Below are positions 8,496-17,978 of a stretch of DNA of 64,000 bases, in pieces. The position numbers and the translations under genes were made by a program. Source of the DNA: UBA5793 sp040255465. Its GTDB lineage: Bacteria; Planctomycetota; Phycisphaerae; Phycisphaerales; UBA5793. The DNA lies in the NCBI GenBank assembly GCA_040255465.1, contig JBDZVA010000003.1, forward strand, positions 558,001 through 622,000, in the 5' to 3' direction. The notes beneath the pieces are model-generated. The model did not search any database. It was given only the letters and a program-made list of their open reading frames with translations, and was not told the origin of the DNA. Positions within the stretch are counted from its first letter, which is position 1; each line of letters starts with the position of its first letter.

Positions 8496-11354
8496 TTGGC
8501 CAAGAAGATTCATCAGATTGCGAAAGAACTGGGCATCAAGAGCAAGGACCTCGTGGCTCGCTGCGAGTCCGAGGGTATCCCCAACATCACGAATCACATG
8601 TCCAGCGTCTCGGCGGGTCTTGAGCAGACCATTCATTCGTGGTTTGCCGGCGCTGATGAGGACGTGCTGGAGGACTCCACGGAAGAATCCGGCGCCTTGA
8701 CCGCCGTCGCAGCGCGGACCACCAAGAAGGCTGCCAAGAAGGTGCGGGCGACGGCCAAGAAAAAGACGGTTGCCCAACACGTCGAAGAGGAAGCAGACGA
8801 AGCGGCCGCAATGGCCAAGGCGCTCGAGGAGACGCGCAAGATCGCCAAGAAGGGCGCCGGCGAGTCGTCTGAAGAGGTCATCCGGCGCGTGGAGGCGCAA
8901 ACCGCGACCACGGCGCCGGCCACCCCTCCAGCCGCACCGGCGATGCCCGAGGAACAGCAGGAGTTTGAAGAGAGCGAAGTCCCGGCTTCCGTTCCCGGCA
9001 GCCTCGCCGCCGCAGCCAGTGCGCCACCCGCCGAGGCGGCCGAAATGGCGCCGGCCGCGGAGCAGGAATCCGAATCGGCGCTGTCGCCATCAGCGGCGAG
9101 CGAACGTCGTCGCGCCGTGGCGGTGCCAAACGTGCCCAAGCGACCCAAGCAAGTCACTCCTGCGGGTCCGATGATCGGCGAAGTCCAATCGCCGGCCAAG
9201 CTGTCGGGACCCAAAGTCGTGCGCATCGAGGAAGCCGAAGTGGTCGATCGTCCACGGCGCCGACCGCTGGGTGAAGGCGGACCCGGCCGTGGCCCCGGCG
9301 GACCGGCGGGGCCGATGGACGCGCCTCCTTCGGGCGGCGACGTCTCCAGACGCAATACGCGTCGCAAGAACCGCAGCGGCCGCGAGGGTCGCAGCGCCAG
9401 TGCTGACGGACCTTCAGGAGACCGTCCGGCTCGCAGCCGCAACTGGGGGCAGCAGGATCTGCTTGAACGCGAAGAGCGCCTCCGCGGCGCCCACGGGTAC
9501 ATCAAGACGGTCCGCCGCGACGCGAGTCGGGCGGATCACGGCGGCGAAAAGGCCAAGACCGCCGCCCAAGTAGGCGGCGTGGTCAAGATCCAGGAACCCT
9601 TCTCGATCAAGGAACTCAGCTCCGCGACCGGCGTGCAGGTCAACCAGATCATTCGCGCGATGATGAAGAAGGGCATCATGCAGGCGAATCCCAATGCCGG
9701 CATGCCCACGGATCTCGCCATCGAACTGATGCTCGAACAGAACATCGAACTTGAGGTCGAGGAGAAGCAGTCCGCCGTTGATGTGGTCACGAAGGAATTC
9801 GAAGATCGCGAGACGATGGACCTCCAGTCGCGAGCGCCGGTCGTGGCGATTCTCGGCCACGTCGACCACGGCAAGACCTCGCTGCTCGACGCCATTCGCC
9901 ACACGACCGTTGCGGCGGGCGAAGCGGGCGGCATCACGCAACACACGTCCGCGTTCCGCATCAACGTGCGGGCCGGCGACGATGACAAGACCATCGTCTT
10001 TCTCGATACGCCCGGCCACGAGGCGTTCACTGCGATGCGCGCCCGCGGCGCGCAGATCACCGACATCGTCGTGCTCGTCGTCGCCGCCGACGACGGCCTC
10101 ATGCCGCAGACGATCGAATCGATCAACCACGCCAAGGCCGCCGAAGTCCCCATCGTCGTCGCGCTCAACAAGATCGACAAACCCGAAGCGACGGACAACA
10201 ACCTCCAGCGGATCTACGGCCAGTTGGCCGAGTACGACCTGTCGCCGGTCGAGTGGGGTGGCAAGACGGAAGTCGTGAAGACCTCGGCCACCAAGAAGAT
10301 CGGCATTCAGGATTTGCTCGACACGCTCGACTTCCAGGCGCAGTTGATGGATCTGAAGGCGGACGCCGCAGGTCCGGCGCGCGGCACGGTCATCGAAGCC
10401 CGCATGGTCGAAGGCCGCGGCGCGGTGGCGAACGTGCTCATCCAGGACGGCCGCATCAAGGTTGGTGATTTCATCGTCATCGGCCGGGCCTACGGCCGGG
10501 TGCGCGACATGACGGATGATCGCGGCAAGCGCCTCAAGGAGGCGGGCCCCTCGACGCCGCTGGAGATCTCAGGCATCAACATGGTTCCCGACGCGGGCGA
10601 CCGCTGCTACGTAGTGTCCAGTCTGCGCAAGGCCGAAGAAGCCGCAGCGCAGCGCGTCGGCCAGGAGCGCGAACGGGCGCTGGCGGCGCCGAAGGTGACG
10701 CTCGACAACATCTTCACGCAGATGAAGGGCGCCGAGCGCAAGGATCTCAACCTTGTCGTCAAGGCGGACGTGCAGGGATCAGTCGAGACGCTCAAGCGTT
10801 CGCTCGAGGACATTTCCACCGACGAACTGAACATCCGCGTGCTGCATGCGGCCGTGGGCGGCATCACCGAGTCCGACGTCATCCTCGCGGAAGCGTCGGG
10901 CGCCATCGTGCTGGGGTTCCACGTCATCTCGTCGAGCCGGGCTCGCGAACTGGCGGACAACAAGCACGTGGAGCTGCGGACATACCAGGTCATTTACGAA
11001 CTGCTCGACGACGTGCGCCAGGCCGCCAGCGGCTTGCTCGCGCCGGAGATCAGGGAAGAGGTGCTTGGACACGCGGCGGTGCGCGAAGTATTCAAGATCA
11101 CCAAGGTCGGCATGATCGCCGGCTGCTACGTCACGGACGGCACGATCGAGCGCAACGCGAAGATTCGCGTGACGCGCGACGACATCGTCGTCGAGAACAA
11201 CCGCGTGCTCGAGCAGCTCAAGCGATTCAAGGACGACGCCAGGGAAGTTCGCTCCGGACAGGAGTGCGGCATGAAGATCGAAGGCTACGACGACATCAAG
11301 GTCGGCGACATTCTCGAATGCTACCGCATGATTGAAGTCAGCCGCAAGATCTGA
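8496..11354 (+). CDS. infB: Translation initiation factor IF-2
   Basis: A 952-residue initiation GTPase that places initiator tRNA on the ribosome. The start is TTG at 8496, with GAGGAG (8484-8489) 6 nt upstream. Residues 1-50 form the IF2N-type domain (KIHQIAKELGIKSKDLVARC), followed by about 290 residues of Ala/Pro/Glu and Arg-rich linker. A second IF2N domain lies at about 365-415. The G domain starts at about 445 with GHVDHGKT (G1, about 453-460), then DTPGHE (G3, about 504-509) and NKID (G4, about 557-560). Domains II-IV and the C-terminal fMet-tRNA-binding region follow, ending in a normal IF-2 C-terminus. It is co-transcribed with nusA and rbfA. Confidence 0.98.
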   Translation: MAKKIHQIAKELGIKSKDLVARCESEGIPNITNHMSSVSAGLEQTIHSWFAGADEDVLEDSTEESGALTAVAARTTKKAAKKVRATAKKKTVAQHVEEEADEAAAMAKALEETRKIAKKGAGESSEEVIRRVEAQTATTAPATPPAAPAMPEEQQEFEESEVPASVPGSLAAAASAPPAEAAEMAPAAEQESESALSPSAASERRRAVAVPNVPKRPKQVTPAGPMIGEVQSPAKLSGPKVVRIEEAEVVDRPRRRPLGEGGPGRGPGGPAGPMDAPPSGGDVSRRNTRRKNRSGREGRSASADGPSGDRPARSRNWGQQDLLEREERLRGAHGYIKTVRRDASRADHGGEKAKTAAQVGGVVKIQEPFSIKELSSATGVQVNQIIRAMMKKGIMQANPNAGMPTDLAIELMLEQNIELEVEEKQSAVDVVTKEFEDRETMDLQSRAPVVAILGHVDHGKTSLLDAIRHTTVAAGEAGGITQHTSAFRINVRAGDDDKTIVFLDTPGHEAFTAMRARGAQITDIVVLVVAADDGLMPQTIESINHAKAAEVPIVVALNKIDKPEATDNNLQRIYGQLAEYDLSPVEWGGKTEVVKTSATKKIGIQDLLDTLDFQAQLMDLKADAAGPARGTVIEARMVEGRGAVANVLIQDGRIKVGDFIVIGRAYGRVRDMTDDRGKRLKEAGPSTPLEISGINMVPDAGDRCYVVSSLRKAEEAAAQRVGQERERALAAPKVTLDNIFTQMKGAERKDLNLVVKADVQGSVETLKRSLEDISTDELNIRVLHAAVGGITESDVILAEASGAIVLGFHVISSSRARELADNKHVELRTYQVIYELLDDVRQAASGLLAPEIREEVLGHAAVREVFKITKVGMIAGCYVTDGTIERNAKIRVTRDDIVVENNRVLEQLKRFKDDAREVRSGQECGMKIEGYDDIKVGDILECYRMIEVSRKI

Positions 11355-11369
11355 ACCGGGGAGACGTGA

Positions 11370-11813
11370 TTGAGCCATCGCCGCGAACAGATTGCGTCCG
11401 TGATGCACCGCGCCGTGCAGGACGTCTTTACGCGCGGGCTCAATGATCCGCGCATTCGGGGCATGGTCACCGTTTCCGAAGTCACTGTCTCATCGGATCT
11501 GCGCGAGGCGACGGTGCATGTCTCGATCCTTCCGGCCGAGGTCCAGGCGGGAACGATGCAGGGTCTGGTGGCTGCGACGAGGCGCATCCAGCACATGGTC
11601 AACGAAAAGGTCGACATGCGGCGACCGCCGCACATCAAGCTTCGCCTCGACGAGCGCATCAAGAAGCAGGCAGAACTCCTGGGCGCCATTCGAGACGCCA
11701 TCGGCGGCGAATCGGAGCCCGAGCCGAGCGAGCTGGACGACATTCGCCAGGAATTCGAACAGATTGCCCGTCCGACGCATCCCGAAAGTACCGGGGGCGA
11801 TTCCGGCTCCTAG
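11370..11813 (+). CDS. rbfA: Ribosome-binding factor A
   Basis: A 147-residue RbfA homologue, which binds the immature 30S subunit and helps 16S rRNA 5'-end maturation. The start is TTG at 11370, supported by GGGGAG (11358-11363), 16 nt after the infB stop. The KH-like core is recognisable by the basic first helix (SHRREQIASVMHRAVQDVF), the strand DLREATVHVSIL and the segment RPPHIKLRLDERIKKQAEL. A C-terminal tail of about 35 acidic and polar residues is longer than in E. coli. The nusA-infB-rbfA order is the conserved bacterial one; truB, rpsO and pnp do not follow here. Confidence 0.93.
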   Translation: MSHRREQIASVMHRAVQDVFTRGLNDPRIRGMVTVSEVTVSSDLREATVHVSILPAEVQAGTMQGLVAATRRIQHMVNEKVDMRRPPHIKLRLDERIKKQAELLGAIRDAIGGESEPEPSELDDIRQEFEQIARPTHPESTGGDSGS

Positions 11814-11837
11814 ACGCGTTGCGCAGGCATTGCAGAC

Positions 11838-12485
11838 ATGAGGGAAGTGGCGTTGAGGGACGCGAAAGTTCACTCCGGTCGACTCTCCAGCCTGCTCAAG
11901 ACGGCCGGTTTGAACGGCCCGATTGCCGCCGCCCTCGCCAACTCCCCCACCGAACAACTGGTCTGGGGCTTCCTCGCCTGGGAGTGCTCCCAGAGCCGCG
12001 CGGCGAAGGCGTACGAGCGACTGCGCAGCCGGGTTGTCGATCTGAACGAACTACGTGTCTGTCTCACCGATGAAATCCAGTCGCTGATGGGCGATCGGTA
12101 CCCCCGGGCGCGCAAGCGGGCCAGCCGCATCCGTCGCGTGTTGCGCGACATTCACCGGCGCGAAATCAAGGTTTCCATCGACCATCTCCTTCAGGCCCCG
12201 GCTTCGGACGCCGCGGCGTATTTGATGGGTCTGGACGGCATGTTGCCCTTTGTCGCCAACTTCGCCTGCCTGCATGCCTTGAATCACCCGGTCATCCCCA
12301 TCGACCAGCGACTCCACGCCGCCCTGATTGAAGAGGGAATCGCGGACGCCAAGGCGTCGGCCGAGGAGATCAGCGAGGCCATCGTGGAGCAGATCGAACC
12401 CGAACAGTGCGCTCAGGTGCACCTGACGCTCTGGGCGTGGATCGACTTCCGCGATCCGAGCAACGAGGCGGAAGGCGGGGAGTAA
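11838..12485 (+). CDS. Helix-hairpin-helix protein resembling the endonuclease III fold, probably without lyase activity
   Basis: A 215-residue protein, 25 nt after rbfA and probably in the same transcript. The segment GLDGMLPFVANFACLHALNH followed by PVIPIDQRLHAALIEEGI (about residues 129-167) lines up with the helix-hairpin-helix and following helix of endonuclease III-type glycosylases, where the pattern is LPGVGRKTA...IPVDTHVHR. In this alignment the catalytic aspartate is kept (D in IPIDQRL). The lysine of the hairpin is replaced by a hydrophobic residue, and the C-terminal iron-sulfur cysteine set is missing. It could be a monofunctional glycosylase, a non-catalytic DNA-binding protein or something unrelated; the family match is by eye. 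Its position after rbfA does not explain it. Confidence 0.55.
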   Translation: MREVALRDAKVHSGRLSSLLKTAGLNGPIAAALANSPTEQLVWGFLAWECSQSRAAKAYERLRSRVVDLNELRVCLTDEIQSLMGDRYPRARKRASRIRRVLRDIHRREIKVSIDHLLQAPASDAAAYLMGLDGMLPFVANFACLHALNHPVIPIDQRLHAALIEEGIADAKASAEEISEAIVEQIEPEQCAQVHLTLWAWIDFRDPSNEAEGGE

Positions 12486-12720
12486 TCGTCCCGACGATCG
12501 TCGGGTGCTGGCGGCACTGGAATCGCCCCCCGCGCGGATGCGACCAGAAACACACATCTGGCAGGACGGCACGCAAGACAGGCGGGTGTTCTGGTCGATT
12601 CCTCAGGAGGAGAGGCCGCGCGGTGGCGGCGCGGCCCGTACCATTGTCTGCGGTTTTTTTGAACGCCACGCACGGGATGCGACGCCGCCGGCCCGTCACG
12701 CCAAGGGAGTTTGTTCGCCG

Positions 12721-15700
12721 ATGCTTCACTCGAATCGAGGCCGATTCGGCCAATCGCTGCTTTCCACGCTCTGTTTCTCGCTCGTGCTGGGCGCGTGTTC
12801 GACGCAGCCCACGGATGCCGGCTCGACCGCGGCCAGTCCGTCCCCTTCTGTGCAGCGATCCCAGGCGCGTTCGGCATCGCCGGCCGCGACTTCCGTTTCG
12901 CTGCGCGTGCCACCGGGTGTCGATCTTGAGCGGCTCGCGCCCGTTTCCCCCGACGACCCCAAGGCCAGGCTGTCGCTCGCCGAAGCGCTGGCGATGATCT
13001 CGCCGACCGATGTTCTGCCGCCCGCGCGTTCTGCGGCCCCTCCGACGGACGACGTGCTGCGCGCCACGACGCGCTTGTATCTCGAGGCGCGCGCGATGTC
13101 GATCGACGGCCGCTACTTCGACTCGATTCGCTCGCTCGAACAGGCGCTCAAGCTGGACCCCGGCGCGACGGCGTGCATGCGACTGATGGCCGACAACTAC
13201 CTGTCCACGATCGGCCCGGCCCGCGCGCTGCGCCTGTACGAAGACATCCTCGCGCTGGAGCCGGACGACCTGGAATCGCTCCTGCGACTGGGCACGGCGG
13301 CATGGCAGCGGCGCGATGCGCCGCGCGCTGCGGGGCTGCTTGGCAAGGCCTACGCGCTGCTCTCCGATGAGCAGGTCGCCGCGGGGGATCAGGATATCTG
13401 GTTCCTCACCGCGCACGAACTCGGGCAGGTGCTGCTTGCCCAGGGTTATGATGAAGCCGGCGTCTCAGTGTGGCACGATCTGATCTTGCGTCTGCCCGAC
13501 ATGCCGCCGGAGTCGGCGCGATTTCAAAGCGAGGTCGATCGACTCTACCGCGTCGCGCCGGAGATGTGGCGCGATCTGGGCGACGCCTACTGCCGCCTGC
13601 AGCGCTTTGACGAGGCGATCGACGTCTACGGCCAGGCGTTCGCCGCGGCGCGCGTCAGCAACGAAGACATGCTGCCGCGCCTGATCTGGGCTCTTGGCAA
13701 GGCCGGCCGCACGCAGGACGCCATCGAGGTGCTGCTCGAAGCCATTGACGATCCGCAGCAGACCAACGCCATTGAACTCGTCTCCCTCTTTCGCGATACG
13801 CCACAAAGCGACGCTCTGGCGGCGGCGTTGCGCCAGCGCCTGGGCGAGAAGCCGGGTGAGTTGAGGTATGTCCAGGCAATCGCCGGGTTGCTTCCGCCTG
13901 ATCGCAGCGACGCGATCATTCTCGACTTCCTTGCTGAGCACGGCGGGGATTCGAGCGTGCTCAGCGACCTGCTGCCCTGGGCCGTTCAGCGGCTGGCGCC
14001 GGTGCAGCCGGTTCGACTCATCATCACGCTGGCGCAGAAGAGCGGGGAGCTTCCCGACCACCTGCTCGATGAACTCGTGGCGCTCACGGATGAACCGCGC
14101 CAGTACCTGAAGGCATGGGATGACCTGCCGGCGGCGATGAAGAAATCCGAAGAGGGTCAACTGGTCCGCATCGGTCTGCTCTTTCGCGACTACCAGTATG
14201 GTGAAGCGCGCACGGCGCTGGACCGGCTTCTGGCCGACTATCCCAACTCGACTCCGGGCCTGCTGAGCAAGGCCACCGTGCTGCTGGTATTGAACCTCAC
14301 GGACGAGGCGGCGGAGGTCGTCGAGTCGATCAAAGGCCGCGCCGGCGACCCGATTGAACTCACGTATGACCGGGCCCTGATGTGGGCGCAAATCGGCGAA
14401 GTCGATAAGGGCCTGGCGCTGCTCGATGACCTGCAGGCGAAGCGGCCCGATGACATCGACATTGCCGAACACCTGCGTCGCAAGGCGCGACTGCTATCGG
14501 GCGCTGGCCGCAACGAAGATGCGGCAGCGGTGCTGAAGGAGGCGATGGCCCGGTCGCCGCGCGATCCGGCGACGTTTGGCGCCCTGATTCGACTCTACGG
14601 ATTCCGCGGACCGCTTCAGAATGGTGATCAGTTCCGCGAGCTGGTGCGCGGGCTGTACTCGGCGGCGCCGGAAAGTCGGGTCTTTCGCATGCTGCGAGCC
14701 GAGCAGGACGCGGGACAGGGTCGCTTCGATGACGCCATCGCCGCCTTCCAACTGCTGCTTGCCGAAGACGCAACGGACCAGGCGGCGCTGGAAGGCCTCG
14801 TCCAGATCTGGATCGCATCCAGCCGGGCGTCGGAGGCGTCCCAGTGGCTGGCGACCAAGCGCATCAACCGCCCCGGCGACCGCCATTTGCGCGATGCGTG
14901 GCTGCAGACGCTCATTGCCGACCATCGAGGCGGCGACGTGGTTGACATTCTCCGCGGCGCGATTGCGACGCATCCGCTCGACTTCGGCTCGTATCGACTG
15001 CTCGAAACCGCACTCAAGAGCGTGGGTCGCGAGGAAGAGGCACAGCAGGTCACGCGCGACCGGTGGAGTCAGCAGCCCGACTCCGTCGCCAAGAGCCTGG
15101 CCATGGCAGAACTCGATGTCGGGCAGGGCCAGGGCGAAAGCGCGCTGGACCACCTGCGCGCGGCGCTCACGCAGGCGAGCGATCATCTCGGGCGTCACAT
15201 CGAAGACATCACGTCACTTGCTTCGCGCATCGACGCCGAAGGCCTGCGGTCGCAGGCGCTGGGGCTGATCGAAGCGATCGGCGAGGAAGTGATCGCCCGG
15301 AAGGTGGTGGCGCCGCCATCGGTTTTCATCGCCTACATGAACGCCGTGGCGGAACTCGATCGGCCTCTGGATGCGATCATCAACTCCATCGAGAAGGCTC
15401 GGACGCTGCAGCCTGACATCGAACTTGAGATGACCGCGGTGGCGACGGTCAGCCTGGCGCGACACGAGCGCCTCGACGACGCCTGCGCGCTGTGCGACCG
15501 GTGGCTGGGAACAGAGCGTCCCATCGAGGATCGCGAGGCGGGGCTGACGCAGTGGCGCCTGGCGCAATGCGCGATACGGGATGAACCGGAGCGGGCCATC
15601 AACCTCGTCCGCCGCGCGCATCAGACCGAAGCGTACAAATCCATGCCGATTCTCAACGCGCGCCCCGTGGCGGGCAAGGGCGGGGGCAATCTTCTGGCTG

Positions 15701-16338
15701 AGTCGCTCTATGTGATGAGCGGCGAGTTCTCGGCGCAAGGCAACGATCTCTCGCATGAAGTGCTTCTCGAAGAAGCGCTCAAAGTCGACCCCGATCACGC
15801 CTTGGCCAACAACGACCTTGGCTATTCGCTGGCGGACCGCAACGAGCGTCTCAGTGATGCCGAAGCGATGCTCGTCAAGGCCACCATGGCCAAGCCAACT
15901 GATTCGGCGGTGCTCGATTCGCTGGGCTGGGTGCGGTACAAGCTGGGCAAACTGGAAAACCCGGACGAGGAGCCGCGCGAGGTGTACGAGAACGCCGCCA
16001 TCCCGCTGCTCGAAGACGCGGCGTTGCTTCGCCGCAGCGAGGGGCGCCCCGAGATTGACACGACGGTGATCCTCGATCACCTTGGCGACGCCTACTGGCG
16101 GGCTGGCCGCAAGGACAAGGCCCTGGACACCTGGCAGCAGTCGGTGCGCAACTTCGACCAGTTCATCCAGCTCGCTCAGCAGACTGGCGCTGCGGACAAC
16201 GGCAATGCCGAGGTCGAGTTCTACCGCAAGTATTACGGCGAGACGATCGACGCCACCCGATCCAAGATCAAGGCCGCCGAATCCGGGAAAGAACCCCCGG
16301 TAGCGTCCTCGCCGACACTGGACAAGAATCAGCCCTGA
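12721..16338 (+). CDS. Large TPR-repeat lipoprotein
   Basis: A 1,205-residue lipoprotein. The start is placed at ATG 12721 rather than at an in-frame codon 216 nt earlier, because AAGGGAG (12703-12709) lies upstream and a lipoprotein signal peptide begins here (FGQSLLSTLCFSLVLGAC, cysteine at about residue 26). After a Ser/Pro/Ala-rich linker, tetratricopeptide repeats run nearly the whole length. Clear ones lie at about residues 125-260 (SIRSLEQALKLDPGATACMR, ALRLYEDILALEPDDLESLL) and about 280-310, with the last units near 1010-1140 (ALKVDPDHALANNDLGYSLA, AGRKDKALDTWQQSVRNF). It ends in a charged tail. TPR proteins of this kind act as scaffolds in envelope complexes. The 235-nt gap upstream contains a GC hairpin but no convincing promoter. 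Confidence 0.85.
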   Translation: MLHSNRGRFGQSLLSTLCFSLVLGACSTQPTDAGSTAASPSPSVQRSQARSASPAATSVSLRVPPGVDLERLAPVSPDDPKARLSLAEALAMISPTDVLPPARSAAPPTDDVLRATTRLYLEARAMSIDGRYFDSIRSLEQALKLDPGATACMRLMADNYLSTIGPARALRLYEDILALEPDDLESLLRLGTAAWQRRDAPRAAGLLGKAYALLSDEQVAAGDQDIWFLTAHELGQVLLAQGYDEAGVSVWHDLILRLPDMPPESARFQSEVDRLYRVAPEMWRDLGDAYCRLQRFDEAIDVYGQAFAAARVSNEDMLPRLIWALGKAGRTQDAIEVLLEAIDDPQQTNAIELVSLFRDTPQSDALAAALRQRLGEKPGELRYVQAIAGLLPPDRSDAIILDFLAEHGGDSSVLSDLLPWAVQRLAPVQPVRLIITLAQKSGELPDHLLDELVALTDEPRQYLKAWDDLPAAMKKSEEGQLVRIGLLFRDYQYGEARTALDRLLADYPNSTPGLLSKATVLLVLNLTDEAAEVVESIKGRAGDPIELTYDRALMWAQIGEVDKGLALLDDLQAKRPDDIDIAEHLRRKARLLSGAGRNEDAAAVLKEAMARSPRDPATFGALIRLYGFRGPLQNGDQFRELVRGLYSAAPESRVFRMLRAEQDAGQGRFDDAIAAFQLLLAEDATDQAALEGLVQIWIASSRASEASQWLATKRINRPGDRHLRDAWLQTLIADHRGGDVVDILRGAIATHPLDFGSYRLLETALKSVGREEEAQQVTRDRWSQQPDSVAKSLAMAELDVGQGQGESALDHLRAALTQASDHLGRHIEDITSLASRIDAEGLRSQALGLIEAIGEEVIARKVVAPPSVFIAYMNAVAELDRPLDAIINSIEKARTLQPDIELEMTAVATVSLARHERLDDACALCDRWLGTERPIEDREAGLTQWRLAQCAIRDEPERAINLVRRAHQTEAYKSMPILNARPVAGKGGGNLLAESLYVMSGEFSAQGNDLSHEVLLEEALKVDPDHALANNDLGYSLADRNERLSDAEAMLVKATMAKPTDSAVLDSLGWVRYKLGKLENPDEEPREVYENAAIPLLEDAALLRRSEGRPEIDTTVILDHLGDAYWRAGRKDKALDTWQQSVRNFDQFIQLAQQTGAADNGNAEVEFYRKYYGETIDATRSKIKAAESGKEPPVASSPTLDKNQP

Positions 16339-16377
16339 TCTTTCCCCGTTACCGACAGACCAGGGAGCGTTTCACAC

Positions 16378-17127
16378 ATGGCCGGGCACAGTAAATGGGC
16401 CAACATCAAGCATCGCAAGGCACGCCAGGACAAGGTCCGCGGCAAGATGTGGTCCAAGTGCAGCCGCGCCATCATCGTCGCCGCGCGCCAGGGCGGCGGC
16501 GACCCGGACATGAACCTCACGCTGCGCTATGCCATTGACGACGCCAAAGCCGTCAACATGCCCAAGGACACGATCGAGAAGGCGATCAAGAAAGGCGCCG
16601 GCCGACTTGATGGCGACGTTGAGTACATTCCCATGCGATTCGAAGGCTACGGCCCGGGCGGCGTGGCCATGATCATCGACTGCCTCACCGACAACGTGAA
16701 CCGCACCGCGCCGGAAATCCGCATGGCCTTCGACAAGTACCACGGCAAACTCGGCGTGAGCGGTTCGGTCGCCTTCGGCTTTACACAGCGCGGCTATCTC
16801 ATCGTCCCGGCCGAGGGCGTCGCGGAGGAGCTCATCTTTGAGAAGGCGCTCGAAGCCGGCGCCGAAGACGTTCAGAAATCCGACGATGTCTGGGAGGTTT
16901 TCACCTCCCCCAACGATCTGCATGCAGTCAAAGAGGCGCTGGAAGGCGCGGGCATCTCTGTCGATTCTTCCGAAGTGACGATGTTGCCCAACAACACCGT
17001 TGAGTGCGCCGGCGACAATGCCGAGAAAGTGCTGCGCCTCGTCGAGGCGTTTGAAGATCTTGATGATGTCCAGAAGGTCTACACCAACGCGCAGATCGAC
17101 GATGACGACCTCGCTCGCCTCAGTTGA
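16378..17127 (+). CDS. yebC: YebC/PmpR family protein (TACO1-like)
   Basis: A 249-residue member of the YebC family. The family is described either as DNA-binding regulators or as ribosome-associated factors that relieve stalling at proline stretches. The N-terminal signature MAGHSKWANIKHRKARQD is intact, followed by RAIIVAARQGGGDP and the KDTIEKAIKKGAG motif at about residues 62-74. The central segment FEGYGPGGVAMIIDCLTDNVNRT is typical. Length matches the family. GGGAG lies about 10 nt before the ATG. The last 8 nt overlap the 3' end of the convergent gene that stops at 17120. Ribosomal protein genes are not adjacent, but the general setting is rich in translation genes. Confidence 0.95.
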   Translation: MAGHSKWANIKHRKARQDKVRGKMWSKCSRAIIVAARQGGGDPDMNLTLRYAIDDAKAVNMPKDTIEKAIKKGAGRLDGDVEYIPMRFEGYGPGGVAMIIDCLTDNVNRTAPEIRMAFDKYHGKLGVSGSVAFGFTQRGYLIVPAEGVAEELIFEKALEAGAEDVQKSDDVWEVFTSPNDLHAVKEALEGAGISVDSSEVTMLPNNTVECAGDNAEKVLRLVEAFEDLDDVQKVYTNAQIDDDDLARLS

Positions 17128-17974
17128 CCAGCAGCGTGGTCTTCCAACTCAGCGGTCCGATGTCTTCATATGAACTCGGCTCCAGATCGAGCCGGTAGAT
17201 CACTTCGATTTCGCAGCGCGGCGAACCGCCGGGCGGGGCGTGCAGGCCCAGGACGTGAAACTCCACGCGATTGGCATGCCAGCCGATTTCGGCATTCGAA
17301 TCGGCTGCCTCTTCAATCGTGAATTCCTGCGGCGCGCCGTTCACGCGGATCTCGACGATCTTCAGATGGTCGATGCGATAGGGCACTTTGTCGATTCGCT
17401 GCCACTCGCGCCCGAAGATGGCGGTGAGCTTGATGGACGATGGCGACTGCCGCGTATCCGCATTGGCCAGGAACATCGGCGGAGGCACGAGATTGAGCCA
17501 CCGGGCCATCTGTTCATCGGTGAGACGCGCCTGCTCCATCTGGATGGTCAGCCAGCGCTCGGGCTCACGAGATGCATCAAAGATCTGCCGGTGCGTCTCG
17601 TCGAGCCACCAGTCGGCGTCGAGCAGAGTGTCCGTGATCGACGCGGCGCTATCGAAAGACAAGGTGTGCTGTACGGCCCGATCACTGAGCGAGTGCAGTG
17701 CGATGTCGCCGTACCACGCTTTGCCGACATCGAGGCGAAGCAGCGAGGCCGGCATCTGCCAGGCCAGCCCTGGCACTCGGATCATGCCGAAATGAACCGC
17801 CATGGCGCACAGCGCGCAGACGACGGTCATCGTCGCGGCATTTCGCAGGGTTCCACCGATCCACCCGGTGGCCCGGCCGCGGATCCGACCGATGAGCCTC
17901 GTTCCAATCGCCGCGATCAGCCAGCAGGCACTGACGACTCCACCGGATGCGAGAATCGAGACGATCAGCCACAT
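17120..17974 (-). CDS. Membrane-anchored protein of unknown function
   Basis: A protein of 284 residues if started at ATG 17974, which lies just after the upstream gene's stop; an earlier in-frame start at 18034 would overlap that gene by 56 nt. Two hydrophobic segments near the N-terminus (MWLIVSILASGGVVSACWLI and about residues 45-65) are followed by a soluble, probably periplasmic region of about 200 residues with no motif I recognise. It contains recurring 'W..I' and 'RVEFHVLGL' strands, suggesting a beta-rich fold. Its 3' end overlaps the convergent yebC gene by 8 nt. It is the last gene of a three-gene minus-strand set (19993 to 17120). The function is unknown. Confidence 0.65.
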   Translation of the reverse strand: MWLIVSILASGGVVSACWLIAAIGTRLIGRIRGRATGWIGGTLRNAATMTVVCALCAMAVHFGMIRVPGLAWQMPASLLRLDVGKAWYGDIALHSLSDRAVQHTLSFDSAASITDTLLDADWWLDETHRQIFDASREPERWLTIQMEQARLTDEQMARWLNLVPPPMFLANADTRQSPSSIKLTAIFGREWQRIDKVPYRIDHLKIVEIRVNGAPQEFTIEEAADSNAEIGWHANRVEFHVLGLHAPPGGSPRCEIEVIYRLDLEPSSYEDIGPLSWKTTLLVN

Positions 17975-17978
17975 GAGA

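Noticed and set aside
12505..12720. A 72-codon N-terminal extension of the large TPR lipoprotein
   Set aside because: The lipoprotein signal peptide and a ribosome binding site place the start at 12721.
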